From: Salipiger mucosus DSM 16094
Lineage (GTDB): Bacteria; Pseudomonadota; Alphaproteobacteria; Rhodobacterales; Rhodobacteraceae
Reading direction: 5' to 3'
NCBI RefSeq assembly: GCF_000442255.1
Contig: NZ_KE557274.1
Location: 611,311-675,310 of the forward strand
Length of the DNA stretch: 64,000 nt
Shown: positions 43,329 through 53,349 of the stretch, in pieces
Position numbering within the stretch: the stretch's first letter is position 1
Layout of the letters: the number at the start of each line of letters is the position of its first letter
The notes under the pieces: generated by a model
What the model saw: only the letters and a program-made list of their open reading frames with translations
Database searches by the model: none
Told to the model about the DNA's origin: nothing
Position numbers and translations under genes: made by a program

Positions 43329-44012
43329 TCAGTCCTCGAACAGCTCGCTCTGACCCTCGGTCGCGTCGTCCTCGTCGTCGTCGTCGCTTTCGGGCCCCGG
43401 CGTGCCCGCGCCCGGCGGCGGTCGGTTCTCGAGAAGGCCCGCGGCGCGCAGCTCCTTGAGGCCCGGCAGGTCGCGGGCGTTCTCGAGGCCGAAGTGGTCG
43501 AGGAAATCCTCGGTCACCACGAATGTCACCGGCCGCCCCGGCGTCATCTTGCGGCGCCCGAAGCGGATCCACTCCATCTCGAGCAGCTGGTCCACCGTGC
43601 CGCGCGAGACGCTCACGCCCCGGATCTCCTCGATCTCGGCGCGGGTGACGGGCTGGTGATAGGCGATGATCGCCAGGGTCTCGATCGCCGCGCGCGAGAG
43701 CTTGCGGGTCTCGACCGTCTCCTTCTGCATGAGAAACCCGAGGTCCGGCGCGGTGCGCATCGCCCAGGCGTCGCCCACCCTCACGAGGTGCACGCCGCGC
43801 CCCTCGTAGCGCTTGCGCAGGTGCGCCAGCGCCTCGGCCGGGTCCGAGCCGTGCGGCATCCGGTCGGTCAGCTCGCGCACCGTGACCGGCTCGGCCGACG
43901 CGAAGAGCACCGCCTCGACCATGCGCTCCTGTTCGCCCATCGGCGGCGCCTCGAAGAGCGACTCGCGCGGGGTGTCGGCCTCGTCGCCGTGATCCTCGGT
44001 CTCGTCAGTCAT
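43329..44012 (-). CDS. scpB: Segregation and condensation protein B
   Basis: This 227-residue partner of ScpA and SMC has two winged-helix modules: MVEAVLFASAEPVTVRELTD (about residue 31) and KLSRAAIETLAIIAYHQPVTRAEIEE (about 107) followed by VDQLLEMEWIRFGRRK. The acidic C-terminus (about 205-227, ESDDDDEDDATEG) is a tail beyond the domain. The start overlaps the scpA stop by 8 bases, so they are cotranslated. Confidence 0.94.
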   Translation of the reverse strand: MTDETEDHGDEADTPRESLFEAPPMGEQERMVEAVLFASAEPVTVRELTDRMPHGSDPAEALAHLRKRYEGRGVHLVRVGDAWAMRTAPDLGFLMQKETVETRKLSRAAIETLAIIAYHQPVTRAEIEEIRGVSVSRGTVDQLLEMEWIRFGRRKMTPGRPVTFVVTEDFLDHFGLENARDLPGLKELRAAGLLENRPPPGAGTPGPESDDDDEDDATEGQSELFED

Positions 44013-44799
44013 CGTCGTCTTTCCGTCTGCGCAACTCGATCGGGGCGAAGGTCTCGGACTGGCGCAGCTCGGCGCGGCCCTCCTTGACCAGCTCCAGCGA
44101 GGCGGCAAAGGTTGCCGCCGTGGCCGAGCGCCACTTGACCGGGTCGCTGTCCCAGCCATCGGGAAGATAGCTGGAAATGTCGGTCCAGGTGCCGGCGAAG
44201 CCGATCAGCCCCTTCATGCGGTCAAGGGCCTCTTCCATGGTGTACACGCTGTCGCGGTCCATGACGAAGGGGCGGAATTCGTCGCGGGTGCGGATGCGGG
44301 CGTAGCCCTGCATCAGGTCCAGCAGGGTCGCGGTGTAGCGCACCTTGCGCACGCGCTCGACGGTCTCGGGCACGCCGCGGGCGAAGAAGTCGCGCCCCAG
44401 CCGGTCGCGCGCCATGAGCCGGGCGGCCACGTCGCGCATGGCCTGCAGGCGTTCCAGCTGGAAGGCCAGGTGCGCGGCCAGTTCCTCGCCCGAGGGGCCC
44501 TCTTCCTCCGGGTCGGGCGGTAGAAGCAGCCGCGACTTGAGGTAGGCCAGCCAGGCCGCCATCACGAGGTAGTCCGCCGCCAGCTCGAGCCGCAGCGCCT
44601 TGGCCTTCTCCACAAAGGCCAGGTATTGCTGAGCGAGGTTCAGCACCGAGATCTTGCGCAGGTCCACCTTCTGCGTGCGCGACAGCGAGAGCAGCAGGTC
44701 GAGCGGCCCCTCGAATCCGTCGACGTCGACGATCAGCGCCTCGGCGGCAAGGCGTTCGGAGACGCTGAGCGTCTCGACGTTCTCGAACTCGTCGTTCAT
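44005..44799 (-). CDS. scpA: Segregation and condensation protein A
   Basis: This 264-residue kleisin subunit of the SMC-ScpAB condensin links the SMC heads. The N-terminal signature VDVDGFEGPLDLLLSLSRTQ and the following DLRKISVLNLAQQYLAF are characteristic; the middle contains the acidic EEEGPSGEELAAHLAFQLER linker. It lies directly after nagZ (stop and start adjacent) and before scpB, the usual order in this lineage. Confidence 0.94.
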   Translation of the reverse strand: MNDEFENVETLSVSERLAAEALIVDVDGFEGPLDLLLSLSRTQKVDLRKISVLNLAQQYLAFVEKAKALRLELAADYLVMAAWLAYLKSRLLLPPDPEEEGPSGEELAAHLAFQLERLQAMRDVAARLMARDRLGRDFFARGVPETVERVRKVRYTATLLDLMQGYARIRTRDEFRPFVMDRDSVYTMEEALDRMKGLIGFAGTWTDISSYLPDGWDSDPVKWRSATAATFAASLELVKEGRAELRQSETFAPIELRRRKDDDD

Positions 44800-45804
44800 T
44801 CAGAGGCGTCCCGGTGACAGCGCCTCAAGCTCCGCCTCGAGCGCCGCGATGTCAACATCGTCGGGCTCGGGACGCGCGGCGAGCGCCGCTTCTGCGCGGG
44901 CCTGTGCCGCCTCGGACATCTCGCCCGCCCGCCGCATGAGCGTCAGCATCTCGCGCATCTCGCCATTGCAGTGCAGCACCACGTCGCAGCCCGCCGCGAG
45001 CGAGGCAGCCGCCCGGCTGCCCACGTTGCCCTCGAGCGCCTGCATCGAGATGTCGTCGGTCATCAGCAGCCCGTCGAAGCCGAGGTCCTCGCGGATGAGG
45101 CGGATCATGCGGTCCGAAACGGTGGCGGCGCGCGTGGCATAGGCCTCGAACACGAGGTGCGCCGTCATGCCGAGCGGCTGGTCGTGGAAGGGACGGAAGG
45201 CGGCGAAATCGACGCGCTCCAGCTCCTCCGGACCTGCCGAGATGCGCGGCAGCGCGAGATGGCTGTCCAGCTGCGCGAGGCCGTGCCCCGGCATGTGCTT
45301 GATGACCGGGTAGACGCCGCCCTGAGTCAGCCCCTGCGCCACGGCGACGCCGATCTCGACCACCTTGTCGACGCTCTCGCCGTAGCAGCGGTTGCGCAGG
45401 AAACGGTGCGTGTCTGGCCGCGCCACGTCGAGCATGGGCGCGCAGTTGCCGTCGATGCCCAGCCCGCGCAGCTCGTGGGCGATGATGCGGTAGCGCAGGA
45501 ACATGGCCCGGGCGGCCTGGGCGCCGTGCCGCTCGACGTCGTCAAGCGGCGGCAGCCAGTCGCGCGCCAGCGGCGGGCGCAGGCGCTGCACGCGGCCGCC
45601 CTCCTGGTCGATGAAGATGGGCGCGTTCCAGCCCACCGCGTCGCGCAGCGCCTCGCAGAGCGCGCGGATCTGGTCGCGGCCGTGCAGGTTCCGCGCGAAG
45701 AGGATGAAGCCGAAGGGATTGGCGTCGGCGAAGAAGCGGCGCTCGGCGCCTGTCAGCCGGACTCCCTCGGGCGCGAGGATCGCCGCGCCGAACCGCCCCG
45801 TCAC
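44800..45804 (-). CDS. nagZ: Beta-N-acetylhexosaminidase NagZ
   Basis: This 334-residue glycoside hydrolase family 3 enzyme removes N-acetylglucosamine from cell-wall muropeptides during recycling. Active-site motifs are IFIDQEGGRVQRL (about 70), the His-bearing KHMPGHG loop (about 165) and the nucleophile Asp in GLLMTDDISMQAL (about 247). The GTG at 45804 is used because it overlaps the upstream stop (GTGA) and begins the conserved RFGAAILA; longer frames are shadows. It is the second gene of a SPOR-nagZ-scpA-scpB operon. Confidence 0.93.
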   Translation of the reverse strand: MTGRFGAAILAPEGVRLTGAERRFFADANPFGFILFARNLHGRDQIRALCEALRDAVGWNAPIFIDQEGGRVQRLRPPLARDWLPPLDDVERHGAQAARAMFLRYRIIAHELRGLGIDGNCAPMLDVARPDTHRFLRNRCYGESVDKVVEIGVAVAQGLTQGGVYPVIKHMPGHGLAQLDSHLALPRISAGPEELERVDFAAFRPFHDQPLGMTAHLVFEAYATRAATVSDRMIRLIREDLGFDGLLMTDDISMQALEGNVGSRAAASLAAGCDVVLHCNGEMREMLTLMRRAGEMSEAAQARAEAALAARPEPDDVDIAALEAELEALSPGRL

Positions 45805-46847
45805 CGCGTGGCCACCGGGATGCAGTCCGCGTTCTCGGCCACGAAGGCGGCGCAGAAGCGGCGGGCGTCGGACAGGTCGTCGAAGCCGTGGGCGCGCAGG
45901 CGATAGAAGACGCGTCCGCCCGAGGAGGCACGTTCGATGACCATGTCCTTGTCCTCCATGTAGTCGCCGAAGCGCGTGGCGAAGCGTGCCCATTCGGCAC
46001 GCGCCGTCTCGGGGCTGTCATAGGCGCCGAGCTGCGCGAGCCGCGTGCCCGCCTCGAGCGTGTCGGGATCGATCTCGGAAGGGCCGGAGGGTGCTTCGGG
46101 CGTCTCGGGCACGGCGGCGAGCGTGGCGGTGCGCAGCCCCTGCGGCCGCACCGCCGGCCGCAGCGAGCGCACCAGCGCGCCGGCGGGCGCGGGGCCGGTG
46201 TCTTCGGTCGCGTCGTCTTCGGCGCCCGAAAGCTCGGTTTTCACCGGCGTATCCTCGCCCGGCTCGAGATCACTGAGCGGCTTGGCATCCGCAGCGATCT
46301 GGTCGGCCAGTGCCTGGATCGGATCGACGCCATCCTCGACCGAGGCCGACTTGGCGGCCGCCGCAGCCCGGTCTTCGGTCTCTTCGGTGACATCCTCGGA
46401 GGTTGCAGCGCCTTCTTCCGAGGATGCGAGTTCGGGCTGTTCGACCGGCGCAACCACGGCGGGCGAAATCTTGTCCGAGGGGCGCGGCTCGGCCTCGGGG
46501 AGGTTTGCCTGGGGCACGTCCTCGTCCGAAAGGCCCGCGGTCTGCGGCGCCAGAAGCAGGCGGTCGGGCACCGGCGTCGCCGTGCCCGTGCCGGCCACGT
46601 CGTTCACGGCCAGTCCCTGGTGATCGGCAAGCCGTCCACCGGGGTCCTCGGGTGCGACGCGCATGGGCCCCTCCATCGCCTGGACAACGGGGATGCCGGT
46701 GACGTCGCGCATCACCAGCCTGTAGCCCCAGATGCCGACACCGACCATCAGCGCCAGCGATACCGCCGCGCCAAGCCAGTTGGCCATGTTCGCCAGTCTA
46801 CGCCCGGTCGGGGCCTCGACCGGCCCGTCATAGGTGAAATCCGCCAT
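45801..46847 (-). CDS. SPOR-domain membrane protein
   Basis: This 348-residue protein has a short cytoplasmic N-terminus, one membrane helix (about 23-45, MANWLGAAVSLALMVGVGIWG), a long Glu/Pro/Asp/Ala-rich periplasmic linker (about 60-265) and a C-terminal SPOR domain (about 268-345; RLAQLGAYDSPETARAEWAR). SPOR domains bind denuded peptidoglycan at division sites. The ATG at 46847 has a GAGG 5 bases upstream; a GTG at 46850 is next to it. It is cotranscribed with nagZ and lies downstream of argS. Confidence 0.85.
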   Translation of the reverse strand: MADFTYDGPVEAPTGRRLANMANWLGAAVSLALMVGVGIWGYRLVMRDVTGIPVVQAMEGPMRVAPEDPGGRLADHQGLAVNDVAGTGTATPVPDRLLLAPQTAGLSDEDVPQANLPEAEPRPSDKISPAVVAPVEQPELASSEEGAATSEDVTEETEDRAAAAAKSASVEDGVDPIQALADQIAADAKPLSDLEPGEDTPVKTELSGAEDDATEDTGPAPAGALVRSLRPAVRPQGLRTATLAAVPETPEAPSGPSEIDPDTLEAGTRLAQLGAYDSPETARAEWARFATRFGDYMEDKDMVIERASSGGRVFYRLRAHGFDDLSDARRFCAAFVAENADCIPVATR

Positions 46848-46939
46848 CACTGCCTCGCTGCGCCCCGGGACGGTTGGTCCGCCCTTGAAGGGTCTGTCCA
46901 GGTTCTTGCCCGAACCCCGGGGCGACGCGGCTTTGTGCC

Positions 46940-48685
46940 TTAGCGCATTTCTTCCGCCGGGGTCACGCCAAGGATACCAAGACCGGCGGAAATGACAACC
47001 GCGGCGGCCCGTGCCAGCGCGATTTTGCTCTGGCTGGCGGCAACGTCATCCTCCTGCAGGAACCGCAGTTCCGGCACGTCATGACCCTTGTTCCAGAGCG
47101 CATGCAACTCGGAGGCCAGCTCGTTGAGCCAGATCGCCACCTTGTGCGGCTCGTGCCCGCGCGCGGCGATCTCGACAAGACGTGGCCACTCGGCGATCTT
47201 CTTTGCGAGCCCCTGCTCGGCCTCGTGCGCGCGCAGGGCCGGATCGGCCTGTGCCAGCGCCGCGTCCGAGACGTCGATGCCCGCCGCCTGCGCCTTGCGC
47301 ATCACCGAGCAGACGCGGGCGTGGGCGTATTGCACGTAGAACACCGGGTTGTCGCGCGACTGCTCGACCGCCTTGTCGAAGTCGAAGTCCAGCGGCGCGT
47401 CGTTCTTGCGGGTCAGCATGACGAAGCGCGTCACATCGGGGCCGACCTCCTCGACCACGTCGCGCAGGGTCACGAAAGTGCCGGCGCGCTTGGACATCTT
47501 GAACGGCTCGCCGTTCTTGAAGAGCTTCACCAGCTGGATCAGCTTGATGTCGAGCGGCGTCTTGCCGTCAGACAGCGCCGAAACCGCCGCCTTCATCCGC
47601 TTGACGTAGCCGCCGTGATCGGCGCCGAAGACATCGATGAGCTGATCGTAGCCGCGCTGCACCTTGTCGTAGTGATAGGCGATGTCGGGCGCGAAATAGG
47701 TCCAGGCGCCGTCCGATTTCATGATCGGCCGGTCGACGTCGTCCCCATGCTCGGTCGACTTGAAGAGCGTCTGTTCGCGCGGCTCCCAGTCCTCGGGCTT
47801 CTTGCCCTTGGGCGGCTCGAGCACGCCGCGATAGATCAGGCCCTTGTCGCGCAGGCTCTCGATCGCGGATTCGATGAGGCCGGTGCCGTAGAGCGACTTT
47901 TCCGAGAAGAAGCTGTCCATCTCGACGTTCAGCAGGCGCAGGTCCTCGCGGATGATCTCCATCATCGCATCGGTCGAGAACTCGCGGACGTACTCCAGCC
48001 AGACGGACTCGGGCTGGTCGACGTACTTGTCGCCGACGAGGTTCTTGAGCGCCTCGCCCACCGGGATCAGGTAGTCGCCCGGGTAGGTGCCGTCGGCGAA
48101 CTCGACCGTGTGCCCCTGCGCCTCGAGGTAGCGCAGGTAGACCGACCGCGCGAGCACGTCGACCTGTGCCCCGCCGTCGTTGATGTAGTATTCGCGCGTG
48201 ACGTCATAGCCCGCGTAGTCGAGCAGCGAGGCCAACGCATCGCCGAAGACCGCGCCGCGGGTGTGGCCTACGTGCAGCGGCCCGGTCGGGTTGGCCGAGA
48301 CGTACTCGACGTTGACCTTCTCGCCCTGCCCCAGCGTCGAGCGGCCGAAATCGGCGCCCTGCGTCAGCACCGTTTCCGGAAGGCCCTGCCAGACCGTGGG
48401 CGCGAGGCGCAGGTTCAGGAAGCCCGGGCCCGCCACCTCGGCCGAGGCGATGCGGTCGTCGGTGCCCAGATGCGCGGCCAGCGCCTCGGCGATGTCGCGG
48501 GGTTTCTTCTGCGCGGGCTTGGCGAGCACCATGGCGGCATTGGTCGCCATGTCGCCGTGCAGCGGATCGCGCGGCGGCTCCACCGTCACGGGCGCGGTGT
48601 TCAGGCCCTCGGGCAGGACGCCCTCGGACTGCAGCGCCTCGATCGCCTCCAGGACGCGCGCGCGGATGTCGGTGAAAAGGTTCAT
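46940..48685 (-). CDS. argS: Arginyl-tRNA synthetase
   Basis: This 581-residue class I aminoacyl-tRNA synthetase charges tRNA-Arg. The HIGH motif is HVGH in [20 protein letters not shown] (about 125) and the KMSKS motif is [10 protein letters not shown] (about 350). The N-terminal Add1 domain and the C-terminal anticodon-binding helices are present. ATG 48685 with GGAG 9 bases upstream is preferred over in-frame 48700. It is the first gene of the argS-SPOR-nagZ-scpAB series. Confidence 0.96.
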   Translation of the reverse strand: MNLFTDIRARVLEAIEALQSEGVLPEGLNTAPVTVEPPRDPLHGDMATNAAMVLAKPAQKKPRDIAEALAAHLGTDDRIASAEVAGPGFLNLRLAPTVWQGLPETVLTQGADFGRSTLGQGEKVNVEYVSANPTGPLHVGHTRGAVFGDALASLLDYAGYDVTREYYINDGGAQVDVLARSVYLRYLEAQGHTVEFADGTYPGDYLIPVGEALKNLVGDKYVDQPESVWLEYVREFSTDAMMEIIREDLRLLNVEMDSFFSEKSLYGTGLIESAIESLRDKGLIYRGVLEPPKGKKPEDWEPREQTLFKSTEHGDDVDRPIMKSDGAWTYFAPDIAYHYDKVQRGYDQLIDVFGADHGGYVKRMKAAVSALSDGKTPLDIKLIQLVKLFKNGEPFKMSKRAGTFVTLRDVVEEVGPDVTRFVMLTRKNDAPLDFDFDKAVEQSRDNPVFYVQYAHARVCSVMRKAQAAGIDVSDAALAQADPALRAHEAEQGLAKKIAEWPRLVEIAARGHEPHKVAIWLNELASELHALWNKGHDVPELRFLQEDDVAASQSKIALARAAAVVISAGLGILGVTPAEEMR

Positions 48686-48773
48686 GCGGACAGTCTCCAT
48701 GCCATCGGCGTCCCTCTACCACGCTGACCTGCGGGGTCAAACGTCACGCGCGGGGTGGCGACCGCTCGCGCGC

Positions 48774-50630
48774 TCACTCGGCCTTGAGCGTGTCGCGGCC
48801 CTCGGGGTCGCGGCGGTCCTCCTTGCGCTCAAGCCGCTTGGGCGCCATGGCCAGAAGGCGCGTGCCCTCGGTCTCCTTGGGCTCGGTCTCGGGGCCCAGC
48901 AGGCGCAGCGTGCCGTTGGGGCCAAGGTCGGCAATGGGAACCGCGGCGGGATGGCATTCGCGCCAGTCCTGCAGGGTGAACGCCTTGGACAGCGTGGTGC
49001 TGCGGAACTCCCAGTCCTCGGCCAGCCGCGCGTTGGCCTCGAAGTAGGTGTCGTTCGCCCCGATCGCCTGTCCGCCCAACGTCGCCGGAAGCGCGTGCCG
49101 GGCCGAGGCCTGCCGCACGCGCTTGAGCTGGAAGACGTTCTCGCGGCCGAATTCCGGCGCGAGGTCGGTCGCGACCAGCGTGTTGTAGGCGTCGTTGTCC
49201 GTGGCGGCGACGATCTTGTCGTAGCTCACGAGATCGACACGGTCCTCGGCCGCTTCGGACAGGATGTCGCCCCAGAAGGTGTCGAGCCCCTCCTCGCGCG
49301 CCATGCGCAGGTGGGCGTGGTTTGGGTCGGCCACCATCACCGGCAGATCGAGTTCCTTCAGCACCGCGGCCAGCGCGGTCGACCAGCGCGAGCCGCCGAC
49401 GATCAGCACGCCCGGCGTCTCGGTCGCGTTGAGCCCCAGCGCACGGGCCAGCGGCGTGAGCGTGAAGCCGTGCAGCACCACCGTCGCCGCGACCAGCGCG
49501 AAGGCCAGCGGCGCCACGCGGGACCCGTCCTCGAAGCCGAGCGCGGCCAGCCGTTCGCCAAAGAGGCCGGCCACGGCCACAAGCACCACGCCGCGCGGGC
49601 CGGTGAAGGCCACCAGCAGCCGCTCGCGCCAGGTGATGTTGGAGAAGGCCAGCGAGACCAGCACCGGCAGCGGGCGCGCGACGAGGATCACGACCACGAC
49701 GAAGGCCAGCGCCGTCCAGTCCAGCGTCATCAGCGTCTCGAGGCTCATGTTCGCGGCCAGCAGGATGAAGACGCCCGAGACCAGCAGCACCGTCGCGTGC
49801 TCCTTGAAGCGGCGCATCTCGACGTAGCTGGGCAGCCCGGCATTGGCGATCCACAGGCCCATGACCGTGACCGCCAGCAGCCCGGATTCGTGCAGCAGGT
49901 GGTCCGAGACCGCGAAGACCCCCAGCAGCAGCACGAAGAGCACCGGCACCTTCATGTATTCCGGCACCAGCGCGTTGCGGAAGGCCCGCACGAGGCCCCA
50001 GCCCGCCGCCGCGCCGAGCACCAGCGCCGTGGCGACACCCAGCGTGAGCTGCGCCAGCGCGTGGCTCAGCGAGGTCGCATCGGCCAGAACCACGACCAGT
50101 TCGAAGGCCAGCACGGCCGCCAGCGCGCCCACCGGGTCGTTGACGATGGCCTCCCAGTGCAGCAGCGCCGCGGGGCGTTTCTTCAGCCGCGCCTGCCGCA
50201 GCATCGGTGCGATCACCGTCGGGCCCGTGACGATCATGATGCCGCCGAAGACCGCCGAGGTCGGCCAGCTCAGCCCGGCGATCCAGTGCAGCGCGGCTGC
50301 ACTGGCGGCCCAGCCCAGCGGCGCCCCGATCAGCACCAGCCGCCGCACGCCCGTGGCCGCGTCGCTGAGCGACTTCAGGCTCAGCGACATGCCGCCCTCG
50401 AAGAGGATGATCGCCACGGCGATGGCCACCATGGGCTGCATCAGGAAGCCGAACTGCTCGGAGGGCGTCAGCAGGCCCAGCCCCGGCCCGACCGCGAGGC
50501 CCGCCAGCAGCATCAGCACGATGGCGGGAAGCCGCAGTTTCCACGCAAGCCACTGCGAGCCCACGCCAAGCGCGCCCACCAGCGCAAACCCAAGAACCGG
50601 GTCCAGCCCGGCACTCGCCGCAGTCGCCAT
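48774..50630 (-). CDS. Cation:proton antiporter with TrkA/RCK-type domain
   Basis: This 618-residue protein has an N-terminal membrane domain (about 1-390) of the Na+/H+ exchanger superfamily with about a dozen helices. Family-typical segments are LPAIVLMLLAGLAVGPGLG, AIAVAIILFEGGMSLSL and GGIMIVTGPTVIAPML. A cytoplasmic Rossmann-like RCK domain (about 395-515) follows with GVLIVGGSRWSTALAAVLKE and VAATDNDAYNTLVATDLAPE. The C-terminal segment after 520 is soluble. Sodium or potassium export is likely but the ion is not determined. Confidence 0.85.
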   Translation of the reverse strand: MATAASAGLDPVLGFALVGALGVGSQWLAWKLRLPAIVLMLLAGLAVGPGLGLLTPSEQFGFLMQPMVAIAVAIILFEGGMSLSLKSLSDAATGVRRLVLIGAPLGWAASAAALHWIAGLSWPTSAVFGGIMIVTGPTVIAPMLRQARLKKRPAALLHWEAIVNDPVGALAAVLAFELVVVLADATSLSHALAQLTLGVATALVLGAAAGWGLVRAFRNALVPEYMKVPVLFVLLLGVFAVSDHLLHESGLLAVTVMGLWIANAGLPSYVEMRRFKEHATVLLVSGVFILLAANMSLETLMTLDWTALAFVVVVILVARPLPVLVSLAFSNITWRERLLVAFTGPRGVVLVAVAGLFGERLAALGFEDGSRVAPLAFALVAATVVLHGFTLTPLARALGLNATETPGVLIVGGSRWSTALAAVLKELDLPVMVADPNHAHLRMAREEGLDTFWGDILSEAAEDRVDLVSYDKIVAATDNDAYNTLVATDLAPEFGRENVFQLKRVRQASARHALPATLGGQAIGANDTYFEANARLAEDWEFRSTTLSKAFTLQDWRECHPAAVPIADLGPNGTLRLLGPETEPKETEGTRLLAMAPKRLERKEDRRDPEGRDTLKAE

Positions 50631-50723
50631 GAATGTCGTCCCTCTTTCGTTCTCCGCGCCGCGGCGCGCCTCATCAGATGACGCGGAGACCGCCGCTGTC
50701 CAGTCCTTACGGAGCCCGCGGGG

Positions 50724-51881
50724 CTAGCCCGCCTCGCGCAGGATATCGCGACCAGTGAGTTTCGCGTGGCTCTGCAGTGCGAAACGGTCGGTCATGCCGG
50801 CGATGTAATCTGCCACCAGCCGAGCGAGCTGCGCCTCGTCGCGCGCGGCCTCGATCTCGCCCCGCCAACGCTGCGGCAGCAGGCTCGGGTCGGCCATGTA
50901 GAGCGGAAAGAGCTCCTCGACGGCCTGCGTGACCCGCTCGCGGATCACCATGACCGCGGGCGCGCGGTACATCCGCCGGAAGAGGAAGTCGCGAATCTCG
51001 CGAATGTCGCGCCACATCCCGTCCGAGAAGGCGATGACCGGACGCCCCAGCCGGCGGATCTCGTCCGCCGAGCCGGGCGCCGCGTCGTCGAGCAGGCGGC
51101 GGCTTTCGTCGATCAGGTCCGAGACCATGTAGCCGAAGACCCGGCGCAGCGCCTCGTGCCGGCGGCGGTAGGATTCGAGCCCAGGGTAGAGCCGGTCGAC
51201 CTCTGCATAGGCGGTCGAGACCAGCGGCAGGTGGGCGATGTCGTCTTCCGTGAAGAGCCCCGCCCGCAACCCGTCGTGCAGGTCGTGGTTGTTGTAGGCC
51301 ACGTCGTCGGCCAGTGCCGCCACCTGCGCCTCGGCGCTGGCGTGGGTGTCGAGTTCCAGATCATGTTGGGCGTTATATTCGGCCAGCGCGACCGGCACCT
51401 CGCCCGTCACCGGACCGTTGTGCTTGGCGATGCCTTCGAGCGTGTCCCACGTGAGGTTCAGCCCGTCGAACTCGGCATAGTGCTTTTCCAGCAGGGTGAC
51501 GATCCGCAGCGTCTGGGCATTGTGATCGAAACCGCCGTAGGGCGCCATCAGCGCGGCCAGCGCATCCTCGCCGGTGTGGCCGAAGGGCGTGTGACCCAGG
51601 TCGTGCGCCAGCGCCACCGCCTCGGTCAGGTCGGTGTTCAGCCCCAGCGCGTTCGAGATCGTGCGCGCCACCTGCGCCACCTCGATCGAATGCGTGAGCC
51701 GCGTGCGGTAGAAATCGCCCTCGTGCTCGACGAAGACCTGCGTCTTGTGCTTGAGCCTGCGGAAGGCCGAGGAATGGATGATCCGGTCGCGGTCCCGCTG
51801 GAAGCACGAGCGGAAGGCGCTCTCCTCCTCGGCCACGCGCCGGGGCCGCGCCCCCGAGGGCTCGCATGCGTAGATCGCCAT
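50724..51881 (-). CDS. dgt: Deoxyguanosinetriphosphate triphosphohydrolase-like protein
   Basis: This 385-residue HD-superfamily phosphohydrolase has the dGTPase signature HSSAFRRLKHKTQVFVEHEG and the metal-binding HD motif TRLTHSIEVAQVART with ALAHDLGHTPFGHTGEDAL (about 110-130), followed by DDVAYNNHDLHDGL (about 212). Such enzymes remove triphosphate from dNTPs. The start ATG 51881 (MAIYACEPSG) is chosen; the longer upstream frame overlaps the divergent promoter of the A-type carrier gene. Confidence 0.92.
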   Translation of the reverse strand: MAIYACEPSGARPRRVAEEESAFRSCFQRDRDRIIHSSAFRRLKHKTQVFVEHEGDFYRTRLTHSIEVAQVARTISNALGLNTDLTEAVALAHDLGHTPFGHTGEDALAALMAPYGGFDHNAQTLRIVTLLEKHYAEFDGLNLTWDTLEGIAKHNGPVTGEVPVALAEYNAQHDLELDTHASAEAQVAALADDVAYNNHDLHDGLRAGLFTEDDIAHLPLVSTAYAEVDRLYPGLESYRRRHEALRRVFGYMVSDLIDESRRLLDDAAPGSADEIRRLGRPVIAFSDGMWRDIREIRDFLFRRMYRAPAVMVIRERVTQAVEELFPLYMADPSLLPQRWRGEIEAARDEAQLARLVADYIAGMTDRFALQSHAKLTGRDILREAG

Positions 51882-51925
51882 CGGCGTCGTCCCTATCCTG
51901 CGCGGCACCGGATCGTTGCGCCCGG

Positions 51926-51954
51926 TTGCCGCCTGTCCCGCGCGTTCATATATT
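51926..51954 (+). promoter_or_regulatory. Promoter of the A-type iron-sulfur carrier gene
   Basis: TTGCCG (51926-51931) and TATATT (51949-51954) are separated by exactly 17 bases, 36 bp before the start codon at 51990, in the divergent gap with dgt. Confidence 0.6.
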
Positions 51955-51989
51955 ACGGTCATCGCAGGAGATAAACCGCCGAGGACATC

Positions 51990-52313
51990 ATGCAGATACC
52001 GCCGAAAGTGACCGACCGCGCCTATGCCCGCCTCTCCGAGATCGGCGCCGCGCAGCAGGGCAAGGTGCTGCGCGTGGCCGTCGAGGGCGGCGGCTGCTCG
52101 GGCTTCCAGTACGAGATCAAGCTCGACGACCCCTCCGACGACGACCTCGTGCTCGAGCATTCGGGCGAACGGGTGGTGGTCGACTCGGTCTCGCAGCCCT
52201 TCCTCGCCGGCGCGGTGATCGACTTCACCGAGGAACTGATCGGCGCGCGTTTCACCATCGAGAACCCGAACGCCACCAGCTCCTGCGGCTGCGGAACCAG
52301 CTTTTCCATGTAA
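51990..52313 (+). CDS. erpA: A-type iron-sulfur carrier (ErpA/IscA family)
   Basis: This 107-residue protein has the family fold with cluster-binding cysteines: the first in GGGCSGFQYE (about residue 35) and the pair in SSCGCGTSFSM at the C-terminus (about 99-101). A-type carriers receive Fe-S clusters from the scaffold and hand them to target enzymes. Here bolA and a monothiol glutaredoxin, both implicated in cluster trafficking, lie downstream on the same strand. ErpA versus IscA cannot be decided from sequence alone. Confidence 0.85.
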   Translation: MQIPPKVTDRAYARLSEIGAAQQGKVLRVAVEGGGCSGFQYEIKLDDPSDDDLVLEHSGERVVVDSVSQPFLAGAVIDFTEELIGARFTIENPNATSSCGCGTSFSM

Positions 52314-52457
52314 TGGCAACGCGTTGCGCGTCACTTTTCGCGCAGCGCACTACCCTGTCCCGCACCCTGCAGGATGACGCGGCACCGGGGATCTCGCGCC
52401 CTTGTCAGCGCGCCCCGGCTGGGCGATAGCTGTCCCGCCCCCAACGGAGACCGCCGC

Positions 52458-53240
52458 ATGAAGATCGCCACCTTCAACATCAACGGCATCAAGGCCCGCG
52501 CCGAGGCCCTCGGCAACTGGCTGGACGAGGCGCAGCCCGACGTCGCGCTGCTGCAGGAAATCAAGTCGGTGGACGAGAACTTCCCGGCCGAGCTCTTCGA
52601 GGACCGCGGCTACAACGTGGTGACCCACGGGCAGAAAAGCTTCAACGGCGTCGCGATCCTGTCCAAGCTCCCGCTCGAGGACGTGAGCCGCGGGCTGCCC
52701 GGAGACGACGAAGACGAACAGGCCCGCTGGATCGAGGCCACCGTCACCGGCGAGCGGCACGCGGTGCGGCTCTGCGGGCTCTACCTGCCCAACGGCAACC
52801 CGGCGCCGGGGCCGAAATACGACTACAAGCTCGCCTGGATGGAGCGACTCGAGGCGCGCGCCCGCGCGCTCCTGTCCGAAGAGACACCGGCGCTCATGGC
52901 CGGCGACTACAACGTCATCCCCCAGCCCGAGGACGCCGCACGCCCCGACGCCTGGAAAAACGACGCGCTCTTCCTGCCGCAGACCCGCGCCGCCTTCCGC
53001 CGGATCGTGAACCTCGGCTTCACCGAGGCCTTCCGCGCGCGCCATCGCGGCCCGGGGCACTACAGCTTCTGGGACTACCAGGCCGGCGCCTGGCAGAAGA
53101 ACAACGGCATCCGCATCGACCACCTGCTGATGACGCCCGCCTGCGCCGACCTCATGACCGATTGCGCCATCGACCGCGAGATCCGCGGCCGCGACAAGCC
53201 CTCGGACCACGTCCCCGTCTGGGTCGAGCTCGCCGCCTGA
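52458..53240 (+). CDS. xth: Exodeoxyribonuclease III / AP endonuclease
   Basis: This 260-residue enzyme cleaves at abasic sites in base-excision repair. Metal and catalytic motifs of the ExoIII family are visible: KIATFNINGIKARAEAL at the start, LLQEIKSVDENFP (Glu about 35), GLYLPNGN, LMAGDYNVIPQPEDA (Asp/Asn about 147), YSFWDYQAGAWQKNNGIRID and the C-terminal SDHVPVW with the catalytic His. Length is normal. The start is the ATG at 52458 with GGAGA upstream. Confidence 0.95.
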   Translation: MKIATFNINGIKARAEALGNWLDEAQPDVALLQEIKSVDENFPAELFEDRGYNVVTHGQKSFNGVAILSKLPLEDVSRGLPGDDEDEQARWIEATVTGERHAVRLCGLYLPNGNPAPGPKYDYKLAWMERLEARARALLSEETPALMAGDYNVIPQPEDAARPDAWKNDALFLPQTRAAFRRIVNLGFTEAFRARHRGPGHYSFWDYQAGAWQKNNGIRIDHLLMTPACADLMTDCAIDREIRGRDKPSDHVPVWVELAA

Positions 53241-53349
53241 GGCCCCGCCCCCCTGGCCCGGACGCGACCCGGCCTGCGCGCCGCTTGCGTCCGGCGCGCT
53301 CGGGCCCTACATCTCGCATGACCAGACGACAGAAGCCGGAGACCCCGAC

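Noticed and set aside
48261-50681. 806-codon open frame on the plus strand
   Set aside because: It is antisense to argS and the antiporter gene, both supported by clear motifs.
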